NCBI RefSeq assembly: GCF_033958435.1
Contig: NC_134167.1
Span: forward strand, 6,654,001 to 6,718,000
Source: Carettochelys insculpta
Lineage: Eukaryota > Chordata > Testudines > Carettochelyidae
DNA: 64,000 bases
Direction of reading: 5' to 3'
Shown here piece after piece: positions 12,127 to 23,743 of this stretch. Below the pieces are notes generated by a model, which had not been told where the DNA came from, made no database searches, and worked only from the letters and a program-made list of their open reading frames with translations. Each line of letters begins with the position of its first letter. Position 1 is the stretch's first letter. The position numbers and the translations under genes are program-made.

Positions 12127-13553
12127 TCACCCCGCGGCCTCATCGAAGTGGGCCCGCAGGGCCTCCCGGACCCGGGTCCCTTCGGGGTCCACCTGGCGAC
12201 TGGGGGCAGCGGGTGGCTGGACATCGGCCCTGCCGGCCTCCACAGCCCAGCCCTGGAAAAAGGCCTCCCCCTTGCTCTCCACCAGATTGTATAGGGCACA
12301 GCAGGCACCCACAATATGGGGGATGTTGTTGGGGTCCGCATCCAGGCGGGTCAGGAGACATCTCCAGCGTCCCTTCAGGCGGCCAAATGAGCGCTCCACC
12401 ACCTGGCGCGCGTGGTTCAGGCGCTGGTTGAAGCGCTCCTGGCTGGCAGAGAGATGGCCCGCATATAGGTGCATGAGCCAGGGCTGGAGGGGGTATGCCG
12501 CATCTGCGACGATGCAGAGGGGTATGGTGGTGTCCCCCACAGGGATCTCCCGCTGGGGGATGTAGGTCCCCACCTCCAGCCAGCAGCACAGGCCCGAGTT
12601 CCGGAAAACCCGGGCATCGTGGGTGCTGCCAGGCCAGCCCACATAAATGTCCTGGAAATGGCCCCGGCTGTCCACCAAGGCCTGGAGGACCACTGAGTGG
12701 TAGCCCTTGCAGTTTACGTAGCATCCTCCACTGTGTTGCAGGGCGCGGATGGGGATGTGAGTCCCATCCAGAGCCCCGAAGCAATGGGGGAAGCCCAGCA
12801 TGGCAAAGCCCGCAATGGTGGCATCTGGGTCCCCAAGCCTCACGAGCCTGTGGCGGAGCATGGCGTTCATGGCGCGCACGACCTGCAGGGGAAGCACATG
12901 GGAGAGCACCAATGAGGGGTGAGCAGGGTGTGCGTGGCCCTGCCCTGCCAGGGCCCCCTCCCCTCCCCTGCCCTGCCCTGCCCTGCCCTACCCTGCCCTG
13001 CCCTGCCCTGCCCTGCCAGGGCCCCCCTGCCCGCCCCCCCCGTGGGTCCTCTTACCTCCATGAGGACAGCCCCGACGGTGGCCTTGCTGACGCCAAACTT
13101 TTGGCCCATGGATCGGTAGCTGTCTGGAGTGGCCAGCTTCCAGACAGCGACGCTGACCCGTTTCTCCACTGGGAGGGCACACCGCATGGCGGTGTCCTGG
13201 TGCCTGAGTGCGGGGGTGAGCCACTGGCACAGCTCCATAAATGTCTGCCGGCTCATCCTGAAGTTCCTGAGCCAGTGGTCGTCATCCCACTCCTCAAGCA
13301 CCAGCCGCTCCCACCAGTCGGTGCTGGTGGGGTAGCTCCACAGGCGGCGGCGTGTGAGGCGGGAGGGTGGGGATCGGGGTGCTGCATGGTTGGGGGTTGA
13401 GTCCTGCTCCCCTGCAGGCTGCTCCTCCTCTGGTGTGGCAAGGAGGTGCTCAGCTGCCTCCCGCATGGCATGGATCAGGGCAAGCCCTGCTCCTGCAGGG
13501 AGGGCTGGGTGGACCTCTGGCTGCTGCTGCTGCTGCTGCTGCTGGGGGTCCAT
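12127..13553 (-). CDS. Harbinger DDE nuclease (HARBI1-like transposase), copy A
   Basis: Two exons, 13553-13056 and 12882-12127, join in phase 0 to give 417 codons plus stop. The donor is GAG then GTAAGAG, and the acceptor is CCCCTGCAG then GTCGTG. The N-terminus starts MDP and then runs eight glutamines (CTG tract on plus). It is followed by a conserved WWERLVL region and an HTH-like segment, YRSMGQKFGVSKATV, matching the N-terminal part of HARBI1 proteins. Exon 2 holds the catalytic DDE_Tnp_4 fold: first Asp in GALDGTHI, second Asp in GSTHDARVF, Glu in VVERSFGRLKGRW. The enzyme would cut and join transposon ends in the nucleus. The reading frame is intact, although the Myb partner in the same element is dead. 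The spliced model is inferred from splice sites and from identical placement in copies B and C. Confidence 0.88.
12967..13020. repeat. (CCCTG)n in the transposase A intron
   Basis: About ten CCCTG units lie within the intron between the two nuclease exons. Copy B has a related but scrambled C/T-rich intron. Confidence 0.75.
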
Positions 13554-13699
13554 GACTGCGTCACCCGAGGTCTGCGTGCCTATGGCTCCTCAGACCGCGT
13601 GCTGTGCAGGCTGAGTGTGTCTGGGAAGGGCCCTTTAAGGGAGCGGCTCGCTGTTGCCCCGGAAGTGCTAGTCCGCCCTGTGACCCTGTCTGCACCTGT

Positions 13700-13911
13700 G
13701 CCTGGCATCCCTATTTCGATGTGTGCTACTTTGGCGTGTAGACGTTCCCTCGCAGCGCCTATTTCAATGTGGTGCTGCGCAACGTCGATGTTGAACATCG
13801 ACGTTGCCAGCCGTGGAGGACGTGTAGACGTTATTCATCGAAACAGCCTATTTCGATGTCTCCACATCGAAATAGGCTACTTCGAAGTAGGCTTCACGTG
13901 TAGACGTAGCT
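13700..13911. repeat. right subterminal repeats of Harbinger A
   Basis: GTGTAGACG appears three times, at about 13736, 13822 and 13899, spaced 77-86 bp apart. The copies are interspersed with TTTCGATG/CATCGAAA words. The copy B right end keeps the same arrangement. Confidence 0.65.
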
Positions 13912-13914
13912 ACA

Positions 13915-16789
13915 GACATGTAAGGTTGGATGTTAGTCTTGGTGAATCTGTTTCAGCATGATCTTTTCTTATTCTATTTGTTTCCCTCCCTTATAAGCTT
14001 CCTCCTTATTCCCCCCAACCCCAACATTTCTTGCCACCTGCTTATGTGCCTACCAGCAGGAAGCACCTAGATCTTTGCTGTATTGTGTCATGCAGATGAG
14101 CTGAGTAACCAAGAGTAGGAGTAACAAGAACAATGACAAAGTTCTGTGTCATTGTTCCAAAACTATGTGCTGCACAGCTCATTTCTGATGCTAATCTGCT
14201 GTCTAGATTTAGAATCCCCCCTCTCTCTTCCTTTGAAATAATGCCTGTATAATGGCATACACAGACAGTGTAAAACCCACAAGGGATATGTTTGTCATGC
14301 TCTTCACAAATTTTGCTTTCTTAAGATTTGTGCACTACTTCTGCCTCCAGAAAGCAATTTTCCCATTAGTGAAACTAGAAGAAAAAACAATGTACTTCCT
14401 TGAAGTCTGAGAGTGTTCGAGATTTGGGACTTTGCTTTCAGTCCTAGATTTTTTTGCCCAACTTTTCTCAGCTTTATCAGCCTAGTGATGTTTTACTCAA
14501 AGTCTAAAGTGTTCGCAACCCCACATATGTTTAGCATAAAGGTAAAAGTAAAAAAGGTATTCATGATAGCAGAGATAAGCCTTTAATGTGTGTAAGTGCA
14601 TGGTGTTGAGTGGTTGATGCTGGATAGTTTGCCTCAGTGGGGACAACAGCCACCATGGACCTTTTACAGCAAGGTGGGAAGGTGGGCTGAGCTGAAGGGA
14701 TGGGGCCTAGTGCATTCTGTCCTCAGCACCGCCCAAGTGAAGCACTATGCACCTCCAACTCACACCCACTCTCTCACAGCCACACATGGATGGAGCTGTG
14801 TTGCTATGGCCATTCAAAAGGGCCCGGAGAGAACAAATGGTTTTTCAGAAAGTATATGAAGAATCATTCATTCATGTGGAAACTACAATGGGAAACTCAG
14901 TAGAGACTTCAGAGTAATTTCATTTACCCTTATTTTAATATTGAAGCTGTAAGAAAAGTTTGAAATACAAGCCAACTGTTTTTTTTTTATTTCAGTGTTC
15001 ACCCTCTGGAGAAAATATCTGATGACTTTTCCATAATAATCCTCTGATAAAGGCTGCATTTGGCATTGTTATTTCAATCTCTACCTGCTTGTCTAAGGCA
15101 GCATGGAAAAACATCTCTTTAAATTGAATTGTATGTTACCCAAAGAACATGACATTCTCAAAGAGGAGAGTTTGGAGATACTGTAATGTTATAATGTGGT
15201 TTTGAAATTTGCACTGAATGAACATAGAAGCTGGAGCATTTATTAGAGATGATGATTGGCATCTTGTGATCCTTTGGCAACTGCTCCAAGAGACCAAAGA
15301 AACACTGGGCTTTTGGTCCTCTGTGAACCTTGATGAACTGTTTCTAGGGGTTTTAAGTTGCAATCATACAAGTACTACTTTGTAAGTAATGAAATCTGCT
15401 CCCTGGTCATTATTATTCAACTCCATTAGCTGCTATTGTCTGCATGCTCAAATTGGCTGTCTCATCTATCAAATGTACCCTTCCTACATGCTGTCTCTAT
15501 CTGTGTAAGCAAAGAAGCATATAAAATCATCACTTCACCAAGTTTTTTGTGAGGGTGCTGCTCTAATCATAAGAACACCTTTTTTTTTGTTTTTTCCTCA
15601 GCCTCTCTAGACTGTCCCTACATCCGACTTTTCAGTAATTCCTACAGTTGAGGCCCCAAGCTTTATAGGTGGAAAGGTTTGGGGTCAAGTTGTTTTGTTT
15701 CCTTGCCTGCGTGTATTTTGCCCAAGGTTTGAACAAGAGATGCAAAATTAACCTTGTGCCTGTAGCTCCTTAGTAAGTAGCATCCTGAACCTCCGAGCAG
15801 TTGCACCCAGACAAGTGAAACATGCAAGTAACTTGTGGGGCAAGAATGATCAACAATAACTTAAAAACAAAACAAAACAAAACAAAAAAACCTTAACTTG
15901 ACACAATCAATAGGTGAAAAAGCAGTGAGTGAAGCTGAATGTACTTTTCATATTCATTCCTCTCCTCCCTTCCTCTAAAGCAGAGAGATTACAGAAACAG
16001 ATGTAGACTTCTAGAACGCAAATGAATCAATGTACAGCTAAATTACACAGCCCATGAAAATCAATGGAAGCCTAAGATGTAACACTAAGATGTTAAAAAC
16101 CCTGCAAATAATAAATAGAGCAGAACCATATTTAGGGATTGCCTTGATCCATATCCTCTGCAGTGCTCAAGCACATTGTTGGCACATTACCAAATAAATA
16201 ATGACAGCACAAAAAATGAAAGTCAGCAATACAGCTGTCCAGAGCTCACATCCCCCAAGCATCTCTTGAAATGCCAAATATCCTCTTGCTTACATGCATC
16301 TGTCATACAGCTCAGTGTCTTTGACTGAATCACATTCATTGTCTTCCTTGCCCTTGGAAAGGCCATTTTACCAAAACTCTCATTGATTTCCATTGAGACT
16401 AGGATTTCATTTCACTGCATACGCCTAGCAACAAGGTCCTCTGATGCTGTCATGAATGAATGCCTGCAAACAGTTAAACCCAGAGAGAGTGGGTTCTCTG
16501 TTGGCAAGCAGCCAAGGGAGCCAATGGAAAGAAAGAGGTATTTCAGTTGAAGCAGTTGCCTGCCCGAAGGTGGAGGGGCATAGGGGTCTTTCTTTGTCTG
16601 ATCACAGCAGAGATACCACGCTGGCTGGCTTAATAAATTCAGTAAATACTCAGGCCACAACATGGCACGTGTGTACAGATATGTCAGTAGAAAGGAAAAC
16701 TTTAGTTAGATGCAATCAGGTTATATTTTTATTTGGGTTTGGTGTGGGACTTCTCAGGTTAGCTGAAGCATTCCCCTCTGTATAGTGTG
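13915..16789. other. unassigned intergenic DNA
   Basis: No gene or clear repeat family seen. There is a poly-T tract near 14981, one near 15582, and an (AAAAC)n run near 15862-15892. Short frames here have no protein-like features. Confidence 0.5.
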
Positions 16790-17235
16790 ACTTCTAAACT
16801 GAGTCCCAGGGAAGTAATTCTCTGTGCTATATCACTTTCTTGGTATACTTTAGCTTTTGTTTTGTTAAAAAATTACCCTTTTTAAGGCAATAATTTGATT
16901 CCTGTGTCATAGTGAAGGGTCTGTGTATATCTATACCTAAGACTGAAAGGTCAGCTATCAAGTTGCAGCTTAATTTCTTTCTTTTGTTTTCAAGATATCT
17001 CCCAAGGGAGGGGGAAAAACTTGTGATTGTCCTTTGGAAGATGTCCCAAGTGTACCTTCCTGTGTTTTAAAGGGGGAGTTTTCTCACTTGGGTGGTGGCA
17101 ACTACCTCCCAGGGTTAGGGAATCTGTGATCCTGGGAACTTCAAGCAGAGCCTAAATTAGGCAAGGTATTTTAAGGTCTTTTGCTGGTTCCCACCTTCTG
17201 TACTCAGAATGTCAAAGTAGGGGTGAGCCTTGACA
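16790..17235 (+). repeat. LTR-like interspersed repeat, copy 1
   Basis: Its 3' half (about 17070-17230) aligns by eye with 32205-32390. Shared features are the word CACTTG.GTGGTGGCA, then a purine-rich stretch, then 'GCTGGTTCCCACC'-type and 'GGGTGAG' segments. Non-coding. An LTR origin is only a guess based on its layout. Confidence 0.4.
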
Positions 17236-17769
17236 GGTGCTAAGGGCCAGTCTCCTCAGTTATAACATCTGACATGGGAAACTGAATGTTACAGCATTTA
17301 CATTTAAAATTTTGCCCTGTTTTTGTAGCTAACTGCTTTTTCAGAAGAAATGGAGTGGGAAGACAAGACCTGCACCATAAACAACCCTACTGCAATAAAA
17401 TTAATGTTCATTATATTTATAGAATGCATTATTTATGCTGTTTGGTCACATAGCTTCTGCAGAAAGAAATCACACCATATGCCACTGGCTTTATTTCATT
17501 CCCATTTATTTTTAACATATATTTCTTTGGTTATCATGCTCTCCCAAGTCACCATGGCCCTAGCAAAGCATTTAAGCATTAATAAGTAGAAAGTAATGTC
17601 CATTTGAAAAAAAAATCCCCGCCACACATTCAGAATAATAGGTTCTAAATTGGCATCCACTGCTGAGGAAAGATATTGGAGTCTCTGAAAACACCTGCTC
17701 AAGATGGAGCCATAGTCAAAAAACTAAAACAGAAAAATATCATATTGCCACTTTATAAATCTATGGCAT
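17236..17769. other. unassigned AT-rich DNA
   Basis: No gene or repeat recognised. Confidence 0.45.
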
Positions 17770-18200
17770 ACCTGCCCCCCACGCCCTTGAGTACTGTGTG
17801 AAGTTCTAGATGCCCCATTTTTTTTTAAAAGAGCAATTATAGAATTGGGATGAAGCACAGAGAAGGCCAACCAAAAACTATTAGGGGTGGTATGTAACAG
17901 CTTCAATATGAGACCATTTGTTTTACAAAAGAGATGTTTGAAAGGGGATATGATACGAGGCTATAAAATGTTGAATAGTATAGAGGAAGTGCATAAGGAA
18001 GTGCTATCTACTCCTTCATGTAATACAGTAGTCAAGGATCACCCAATGAAATTTAATAGCCAGCAAGTTTAAAACAAATTTATGGAAGCATTTCTTCATA
18101 CAATGCCTGGTCAACTTGGGGAATGTGTTATTTTCTGAAGGTGAAAAGTATAACAAGGATCAAAGATCAATTAGATAAATTCATGGAAGGCTCTGGGCTG
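17770..18200 (+). mobile_element. CR1 LINE 3' fragment
   Basis: Decayed sense-strand CR1, including GGATATGATACGAGGCTATA near 17945 and ACCCAATGAAATTTAATAG near 18041. These correspond to the RT C-terminal coding part and the 3' UTR of the common turtle/amniote CR1. Frames are broken. Confidence 0.7.
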
Positions 18201-18228
18201 TTAGCCAACATGAAGCAAGAAGAGTGAT

Positions 18229-18415
18229 GTAAAATCTTTTGTTGGACTAATTTCTGGTGGTGGGACAGATAGGCTTTGAAGCTTACTTTTGTGATGAGCA
18301 GTTTGTAACTTCTCTCACCAACAAAAGGCGGTACAAAAATATTATTTCTCCCACCTTATCTTTCTAATATCCTGGGACCAATTTGCTGTACCAACACCCT
18401 ATTAGCCAAGATGAT
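18229..18415. repeat. small foldback interspersed repeat
   Basis: The arm CTTTTGTTGGAC near 18236 is mirrored by ACCAACAAAAGGCGGTAC near 18319. The phrase TAATATCCTGGGACCAA (18365-18381) is widespread in reptile repeats I have seen. Family name unknown to me. Confidence 0.45.
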
Positions 18416-18424
18416 CAGGGATAC

Positions 18425-19016
18425 AACCCCATATTCAGTGTGTCCCCCCGTCCCAAATAGGGGACAGGGAGACATGTAGGGGGAGGGCAGCTCCTCTAGG
18501 CTGCACCAAGCTCCAGGGAGCCGGTGCTCCCCGCCCTCATCAGCCCCGGGGAATGGCAGCCACTGGCGCCTCGGGAGCTGAGCCCCAGGGGAGCGGCGGC
18601 CCGCAGGAACTAGCAGCGCGGAGCCCCGGCAGAGCGGAGCCCGGCGAATTGGCGGCGCGGAGCCCCGGGAGATCGGCTGCCCGCGGGAGGTCGCGGCGCG
18701 GAACCCCGGGAGAGCGGAGCCGCGAGACACCGGATCCGCGGGAGCGCTGGGCGCTTTGAGGAGCCCCGGGAGAGCGGAGCCGCTGTACCTTGCGGCGCGG
18801 AGCCCCGGGACATCGGAGCCGGGGGACAGCGGAGCCGCGGGAGCGCGGGGCTCAGAGCCCCGGCGGAGCCGCGACCCGCGGGAACCGGCGGCGACGGAGA
18901 GAGCGACACACAGAAGCTCCCAGGGTGGCCACCAGCGGGAACTGGCGGGGTGGAGCCCCAGAAGAGCGCAAACCCGTGGGCACTCCCACCCCACGCCCCC
19001 AAGGGCCTAAATGTGG
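18425..19016. mobile_element. partial minisatellite-bearing hAT MITE
   Basis: It shares GTCCCAAATAGGGGACAGGGAGAC with the left arm of the 634-1373 element. A GC-rich tandem array follows, of units around GGAGCCCCGGGAGAGCGGA (18555-18890). The right arm and terminal repeat are missing, and CR1 sequence starts directly after it. Confidence 0.65.
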
Positions 19017-19355
19017 GATGAATGAGGGGGATGCGATAGCAGCCTTCAACTACCTGAAGGGAGTTTCCAAAGAAGCTGTTCTCAGTGGTGACAGATGGCA
19101 GAACGCAGAGCAATGGTCTCAGGTTACAGTGCGGGAGGTCTAAGTTGGATATTAAGAACACCTGTTTCAGTAGGATAATGGTGAAGCTCTGGACTGCGTT
19201 ACCTAGGGAGATGGTAGAATCTCTGTCAAACCAGGACTTAAACACCTCTAGGGACTAAGTCCTGGTTGGGATGATTTAGTTTAGTTGCTTGAGGCAGTGA
19301 GTTGGACTTGATGACTTCCTAACATCTCTTCTAGCCCAAGGAGTCTGTGATGCAT
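19017..19355 (+). mobile_element. CR1 LINE 3' end
   Basis: Sense-strand CR1 tail: GATAGCAGCCTTCAACTACC near 19037, then GGTCTCAGGTTAC and GTTGGACTTGATGAC near the end. Same subfamily style as 1-575. No frame survives. Confidence 0.75.
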
Positions 19356-20849
19356 GGTTTTGGGGAGTCTGATTCTTAGGTTTTGGATATTTGGACTTGA
19401 CATTATTGTAACTATTATCCCCACGTTAGAGATCATAAAAATGAAATTTTAAAAAAAAAGGTTAGGTAAATTTGGAAAGTCACAAAGGAAATCTCCAACA
19501 TGGCCATGAAGACATATTCCCAGTCCACTCCTAACCCACTAGAACATCGTTCTTAAGGGAGAAAGGGTGTCAGTTCTTGAGCTCCATTTACTGGCACTTT
19601 ATTAACTAGTTATTTACATATCCACATGCAAATAGCACTGATATCACAGGGCTTATCAAACTTCCTGTTGTGCACTATAAAAAACTTCCTCTGTGCAGCT
19701 GTTAACTGGGGGCAGGTAAGACACAATTACATTGCTACTTCAAAAAGGGAAAACTCCTGCAAAGACACATATTCAGCCAGGATGCCTCTGGAGAGATCTC
19801 AGCCTCTCTCCTGCTGCAGCTCATGTGCACTACCTTTAAAGCAATACAGAGCCACATCTCCCAAGCCAGTGGATGTGTGCTATAGAAGAACCTGAATGGT
19901 TCTGGGTCTACAATACATTTTATCTCAGATGTAATCTGGTTTACATGCAGGCGTTATTTTCTAGGGAGCAGGGGTTTAACTAGCTGCTTTTTAAGCTATT
20001 GCAAATATGCATGATTTAAACACAATGAATTAATAAAAATTCACAAGGGGTAAAGAGGTGGCATGAATGTCATCTGGTTGATGATGTGCACTGACTGTGA
20101 GGAACCACAGCAAGCACTGGAGGATGCACAGAAATGGCCTGGGACTCATTTTAAAGGTTAGTGAGGTGTTTTCACTCTCTGCTCTGCCTGTCTCTCAACC
20201 AGCAGAAAAGTGGATGACAGCACTCAAGTTTTTTCATTGGCGATGTTACAATGTCCTCACCTCAACTTCTTGTCCTCAGAGGCTTGGAAATAATATGCTT
20301 GGGACTCTGCATTTCCCAATAAATAAATGCAGCAGAGTCACTTGCCTTGGCCCCCATGCATGGTATTGCAAAAATAAAGGCCCGGAAAATGATTAATAAC
20401 ACCGAGCTAAACAGTGGGAAAATGACCAGGCTTTAATAAAATGCAATCTAGCAGATGATCTGCTCTGTGTTCACCACAGTAAAAATGGGGGGCTCACTAG
20501 CACACATGCCTCAATGGCTTTGCCTGCCCAGTTAAATAGGTTCAGTATTGAATTACTAATGCCTTTTACATCGTTAATATTTACATCAGCGTTGCGTCCG
20601 TCAACCTCATCTATTCTCAAATCTGCACTCATGTAATCTGACAATGATGTAATATATTGCATGGTGTATATGACAATGCTTCTATCTGCATTGTAATTTA
20701 AACTCTCCAGTCTGCAGAGTACTTTGGGAATCCTTCAGCATGAAAGATACCAGCACTTTTAGAGCTTTGTAGTTTCAAAGCTTCACACATCTTGAATACA
20801 TCTTCGTGACATTCCCTGCCAAGCAATTCCTGCTTATCATGTACATTGT
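19356..20849. other. unassigned intergenic DNA
   Basis: No gene or named repeat seen. The segment 20200-20700 is less AT-rich than its surroundings and could be tested for conservation. Confidence 0.45.
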
Positions 20850-20859
20850 GTATTTTGCG

Positions 20860-20985
20860 AGTCACAAGCCTGTGAGGTAGGGACCATGTTTCTCTATGCC
20901 CATTTTACAGATGAGCAAGCTGTCCAAGATGGAAGGACAGGTCACTGGCAAAGTTGGGACTTTAAGGTTGAGCGTTCGATCTCAT
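20860..20985 (-). mobile_element. MIR-like SINE
   Basis: CCCATTTTACAGATGAGCAA (about 20901) followed by a purine-rich stretch is the reverse complement of the MIR core and its downstream region. Confidence 0.6.
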
Positions 20986-21080
20986 CCTCTAATATTAACT
21001 ATCATCTGTCGATGAACTCTCAAGTGTACTTCAACTAGGGAGATGACTCTCTCCTCTGGGAGGATATAAATTTATATATA

Positions 21081-21415
21081 CTCTGTCTCAGAGGGGTAGC
21101 CATGTTAGTTTGTGTCTGTAAAAACAATGAGGAGTTTTGGGCATCTTAGAGACTAATAGATTTATCTGGCCATAATCTTTCATGAGTCAAAACTACTTCA
21201 TCAGATGTATGGCAGGGACCAGTGTTAATGAGGCCAATTAGTCAGGGTGTATGTGTCTCATTACCAGCATTTGATGGGGAGGTTTGGCTACTAACAAGGG
21301 GAAAATTGCCTTTGTAGTGCATCTAACCAAGAACTTTTGACCCATGAAAGCTTATGCCCAAATAAATCTGTTAGTCTTTAAGGTTCCACAGGACTCCTCA
21401 TTGTTCTGTGCTCTC
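21081..21415. repeat. foldback interspersed repeat
   Basis: Left arm 21125-21195 (CAATGAGGAGT.. GACTAATAGATTTAT.. CATAATCTTTCATGAG) and right arm 21335-21404 are inverted copies, separated by about 140 bp. The sequence type GACTAACAGATTTATTTGGGCATAAGCTTTC is a frequent reptile interspersed repeat. Single-arm relatives occur near 45670 and 51625. Confidence 0.65.
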
Positions 21416-23010
21416 AAAAGAGAAGTAGATATCCTGGTGCCATTCTAGTAACCAAGATTTTATACTAGGCACAGATTAGAATGAACTGAATATAAATTAG
21501 CCAAAATACTGCCAAGTGCTTTACTAGTTCAAGAATAATAAATCTGCCTAGGAATTTGCACAACACATCATGGTGATATGTGTGTGAGATGATGGCATTG
21601 GAATGACTACACTTGACCCCTCTATTGCTTATCCCATTGGAGATGATAGACTGTCAGGAGTCCTGGGTTCTATTCCTGGTTCCCCTACTAACATACAGTG
21701 TGAACCATGCCTCAGGCACTCATAAATAAACCAGTCCTCTTTGAGACTCCATTGTTCTAGGCACTGAACAAACACAGCAGACAGTCTGTAGAACTCAAGC
21801 AGTTCACTCAATCTTGATTGGCCTCCAGGCACTACTGTAATACACACATTTAACTATATGGAACCAGAGGAGAGCTAAGCATTAATATCTTTATTAAACA
21901 TCTAAAAGATTAGGGTTCCAGAAATCCCTGTCTCTCAATATTGGCTTGGCTGAGAGAGTTTGCTCCTCTTTAAGGTTGGCTGCCTTTTTTATTTGCCTGG
22001 TTCCAACAAGAATTTTTTCTAAAACTATGAAGACAATGGAAGTTTTGAATTCTTTGCTCATTATCTTTTCATAAGTTACAGGACTTAAGTCCTCTTTGTG
22101 TGATAGCTGCCAAAGTTAAAGTAACATTTACCCTGCAGCTTTCATCAATTTTGCAGAACCGCTATTATTTTTAACCCATTGCCAGAGGCAAATCTTTCAG
22201 CGGATGATGTTGCAAATGGAGCTCAGAGAGGCCAGAAATTACCTCTTAAGAATGTAAACTTTATTTGGGAAAATATATTAAATAAATAATACTAATAAAA
22301 ATACAAGCCCCTCTAACCTTGGAAGACCTTAGCTGGCTGTATCACAATGTGATTTCAACAGAATTTTTTGTCAATACAAATTCTTGGCACAGGGGGAAAA
22401 TTTATAAGAGATTGGTGTAAGCCATGTCTGAGATAAAAAAGGGAGCCAGGTAGAAATATGACTGAGGACTGCGAATAGGACCCAGACATTTTTATAAACA
22501 AGTTGCCAATTCAACACCAGCTCTGATTTGGGGCAGTGATCAAAAGTCATGTCCATTCTATAGGCCTGTGACAATTGCAATGGGAGGGTCTCCACCAGTC
22601 CTTACAGTTAAAGGTCTTCACATCACAACATCTGCACTGAAACTGGATCCTTCTTTTAGGGTCTCTGAGTAGAAGACCCAAGAATCAAATGACCCATAGA
22701 AACTCAATTCCCTTTCTTATGCAAGACTCCTCCATTTCAGTGTGAGGCCCAGTGGTGGAGGAACGTGAAGGAAACTTGCTTTTCCTCCACAGTAATGGGC
22801 ACACTCCAGGAATGTGAATTCAGCAAACTGGTTCCTCTTTCCATAATGATACCAAGTGAGCTTTTATTGAAGAGGATTAAACAAATCTATTTCAGATTAA
22901 GAGTCATAGTGAAAGCTAAACAGACCATTTATTTTTCTTCCTTTATCATGTCCCATGATACAAGAACAAGGGGTCAAGTTGGCTAAATGTATTGCTATAA
23001 AAGGTCACAC
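21416..23010. other. unassigned intergenic DNA
   Basis: No gene seen. A MIR-like piece may be present at about 21640-21700 (GTCCTGGGTTCTATTCCTGG). Confidence 0.4.
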
Positions 23011-23015
23011 TACAA

Positions 23016-23195
23016 AGGTATAGCTCAGTGGTTTGAGCTTTGGCTTGCTTAAACCCATGATTGTGAGTTTAATCCCTCAAGGGGCCATTTAAGGATCTGG
23101 AGTAAACAGATTCAAGAAAGAAGGGTGCTTGGTACTGCCAAAGGAGCAAGGGACTGGATTTGATGACTTTGAGATGTATAGCTAGCCAAATTCTA
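23016..23195 (+). mobile_element. tRNA-derived SINE, Cry I-like
   Basis: The tRNA-like head has an A box (TATAGCTCAGTGG, about 23019) and a B box (TGTGAGTTTAATCC, 23062-23075). A GGGGCCATTTAAGGATCTGG body follows. The tail, GGATTTGATGACTTTGAGATG, resembles the CR1 3' end seen at 531-575. This layout matches the Cry I (tortoise PolIII) SINE family of cryptodiran turtles. Confidence 0.75.
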
Positions 23196-23740
23196 TGTTT
23201 GGATAATTTATAAGCAAAATCAACACTGGATAGTGATGCTAGCTAGAACAAGAGTAATGGCTTTTTATGCTATAGGACATAAAATGATCACCATAAACAC
23301 AGAAGGAAAACACACACACACACACACACACATACTCATGTGCAGCACTGTACAGTTTTCTGAGGGCAGTATTGTAAATATATGACTGGATGGGCCCATG
23401 ATACAACAGGTCTTGCACTTCTATGAGCATTTCTCAATCTATAGTATCCCAATTGTAGGAGGAAACAGGATATTTCCAGAATATTCCAAGAATTTGGCCT
23501 ATGTTGGTGGTTTCAAGAATATAGCTAGCAGCTCAAAGAGTTCTTTTGGGGTGGAAACCTCAGTTCCCCATTTCCTTTATCACCTCTGCTTCTCACTTGC
23601 AAATTCCTCTCTTGTATCTTATTTCATATGATATAGGAAATGGAAGCTATAATCTGTTGCATACTAAGGAGTCCTCACTCCTAAAAGCACATTCTTAGGT
23701 GGCATAGATTGCAAAGCTTGTGTTTCCATAAATGGTTCAC
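23196..23740. other. unassigned DNA
   Basis: No gene. A (CA)n microsatellite sits at 23311-23332. Confidence 0.5.
23311..23332. repeat. (CA)n microsatellite
   Basis: About eleven CA units without interruption. Confidence 0.9.
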
Positions 23741-23743
23741 AGA

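Larger units (their letters stand above)
9249..13911 (-). mobile_element. PIF/Harbinger DNA transposon, copy A
   Basis: The element is 4663 bp. Its left end AGCCGTGTCTACACGTG matches the reverse complement of its right end, AGCTACGTCTACACGTG. The 3-bp flanks are ACA on both sides (9246-9248 and 13912-13914); Harbinger elements make 3-bp duplications, usually TWA. It carries two convergent genes: a Myb/SANT-like partner on plus (9541-11735) and a DDE nuclease on minus (12127-13553). Subterminal regions are packed with TTCGAA palindromes and CGTGTAGACG-like words. It is closely similar to copy B at 25797. Strand is given by the nuclease gene. Confidence 0.9.

Noticed and set aside
12967..13020. 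Regular CCCTG repeats as a possible regulatory array
   Set aside because: They lie wholly inside the transposase intron and are not kept in the same form in copy B, so they look like a simple microsatellite.
23016..23090. A functional tRNA gene
   Set aside because: A and B boxes are present, but the cloverleaf is not maintained and the sequence runs on into a SINE body and LINE-like tail.
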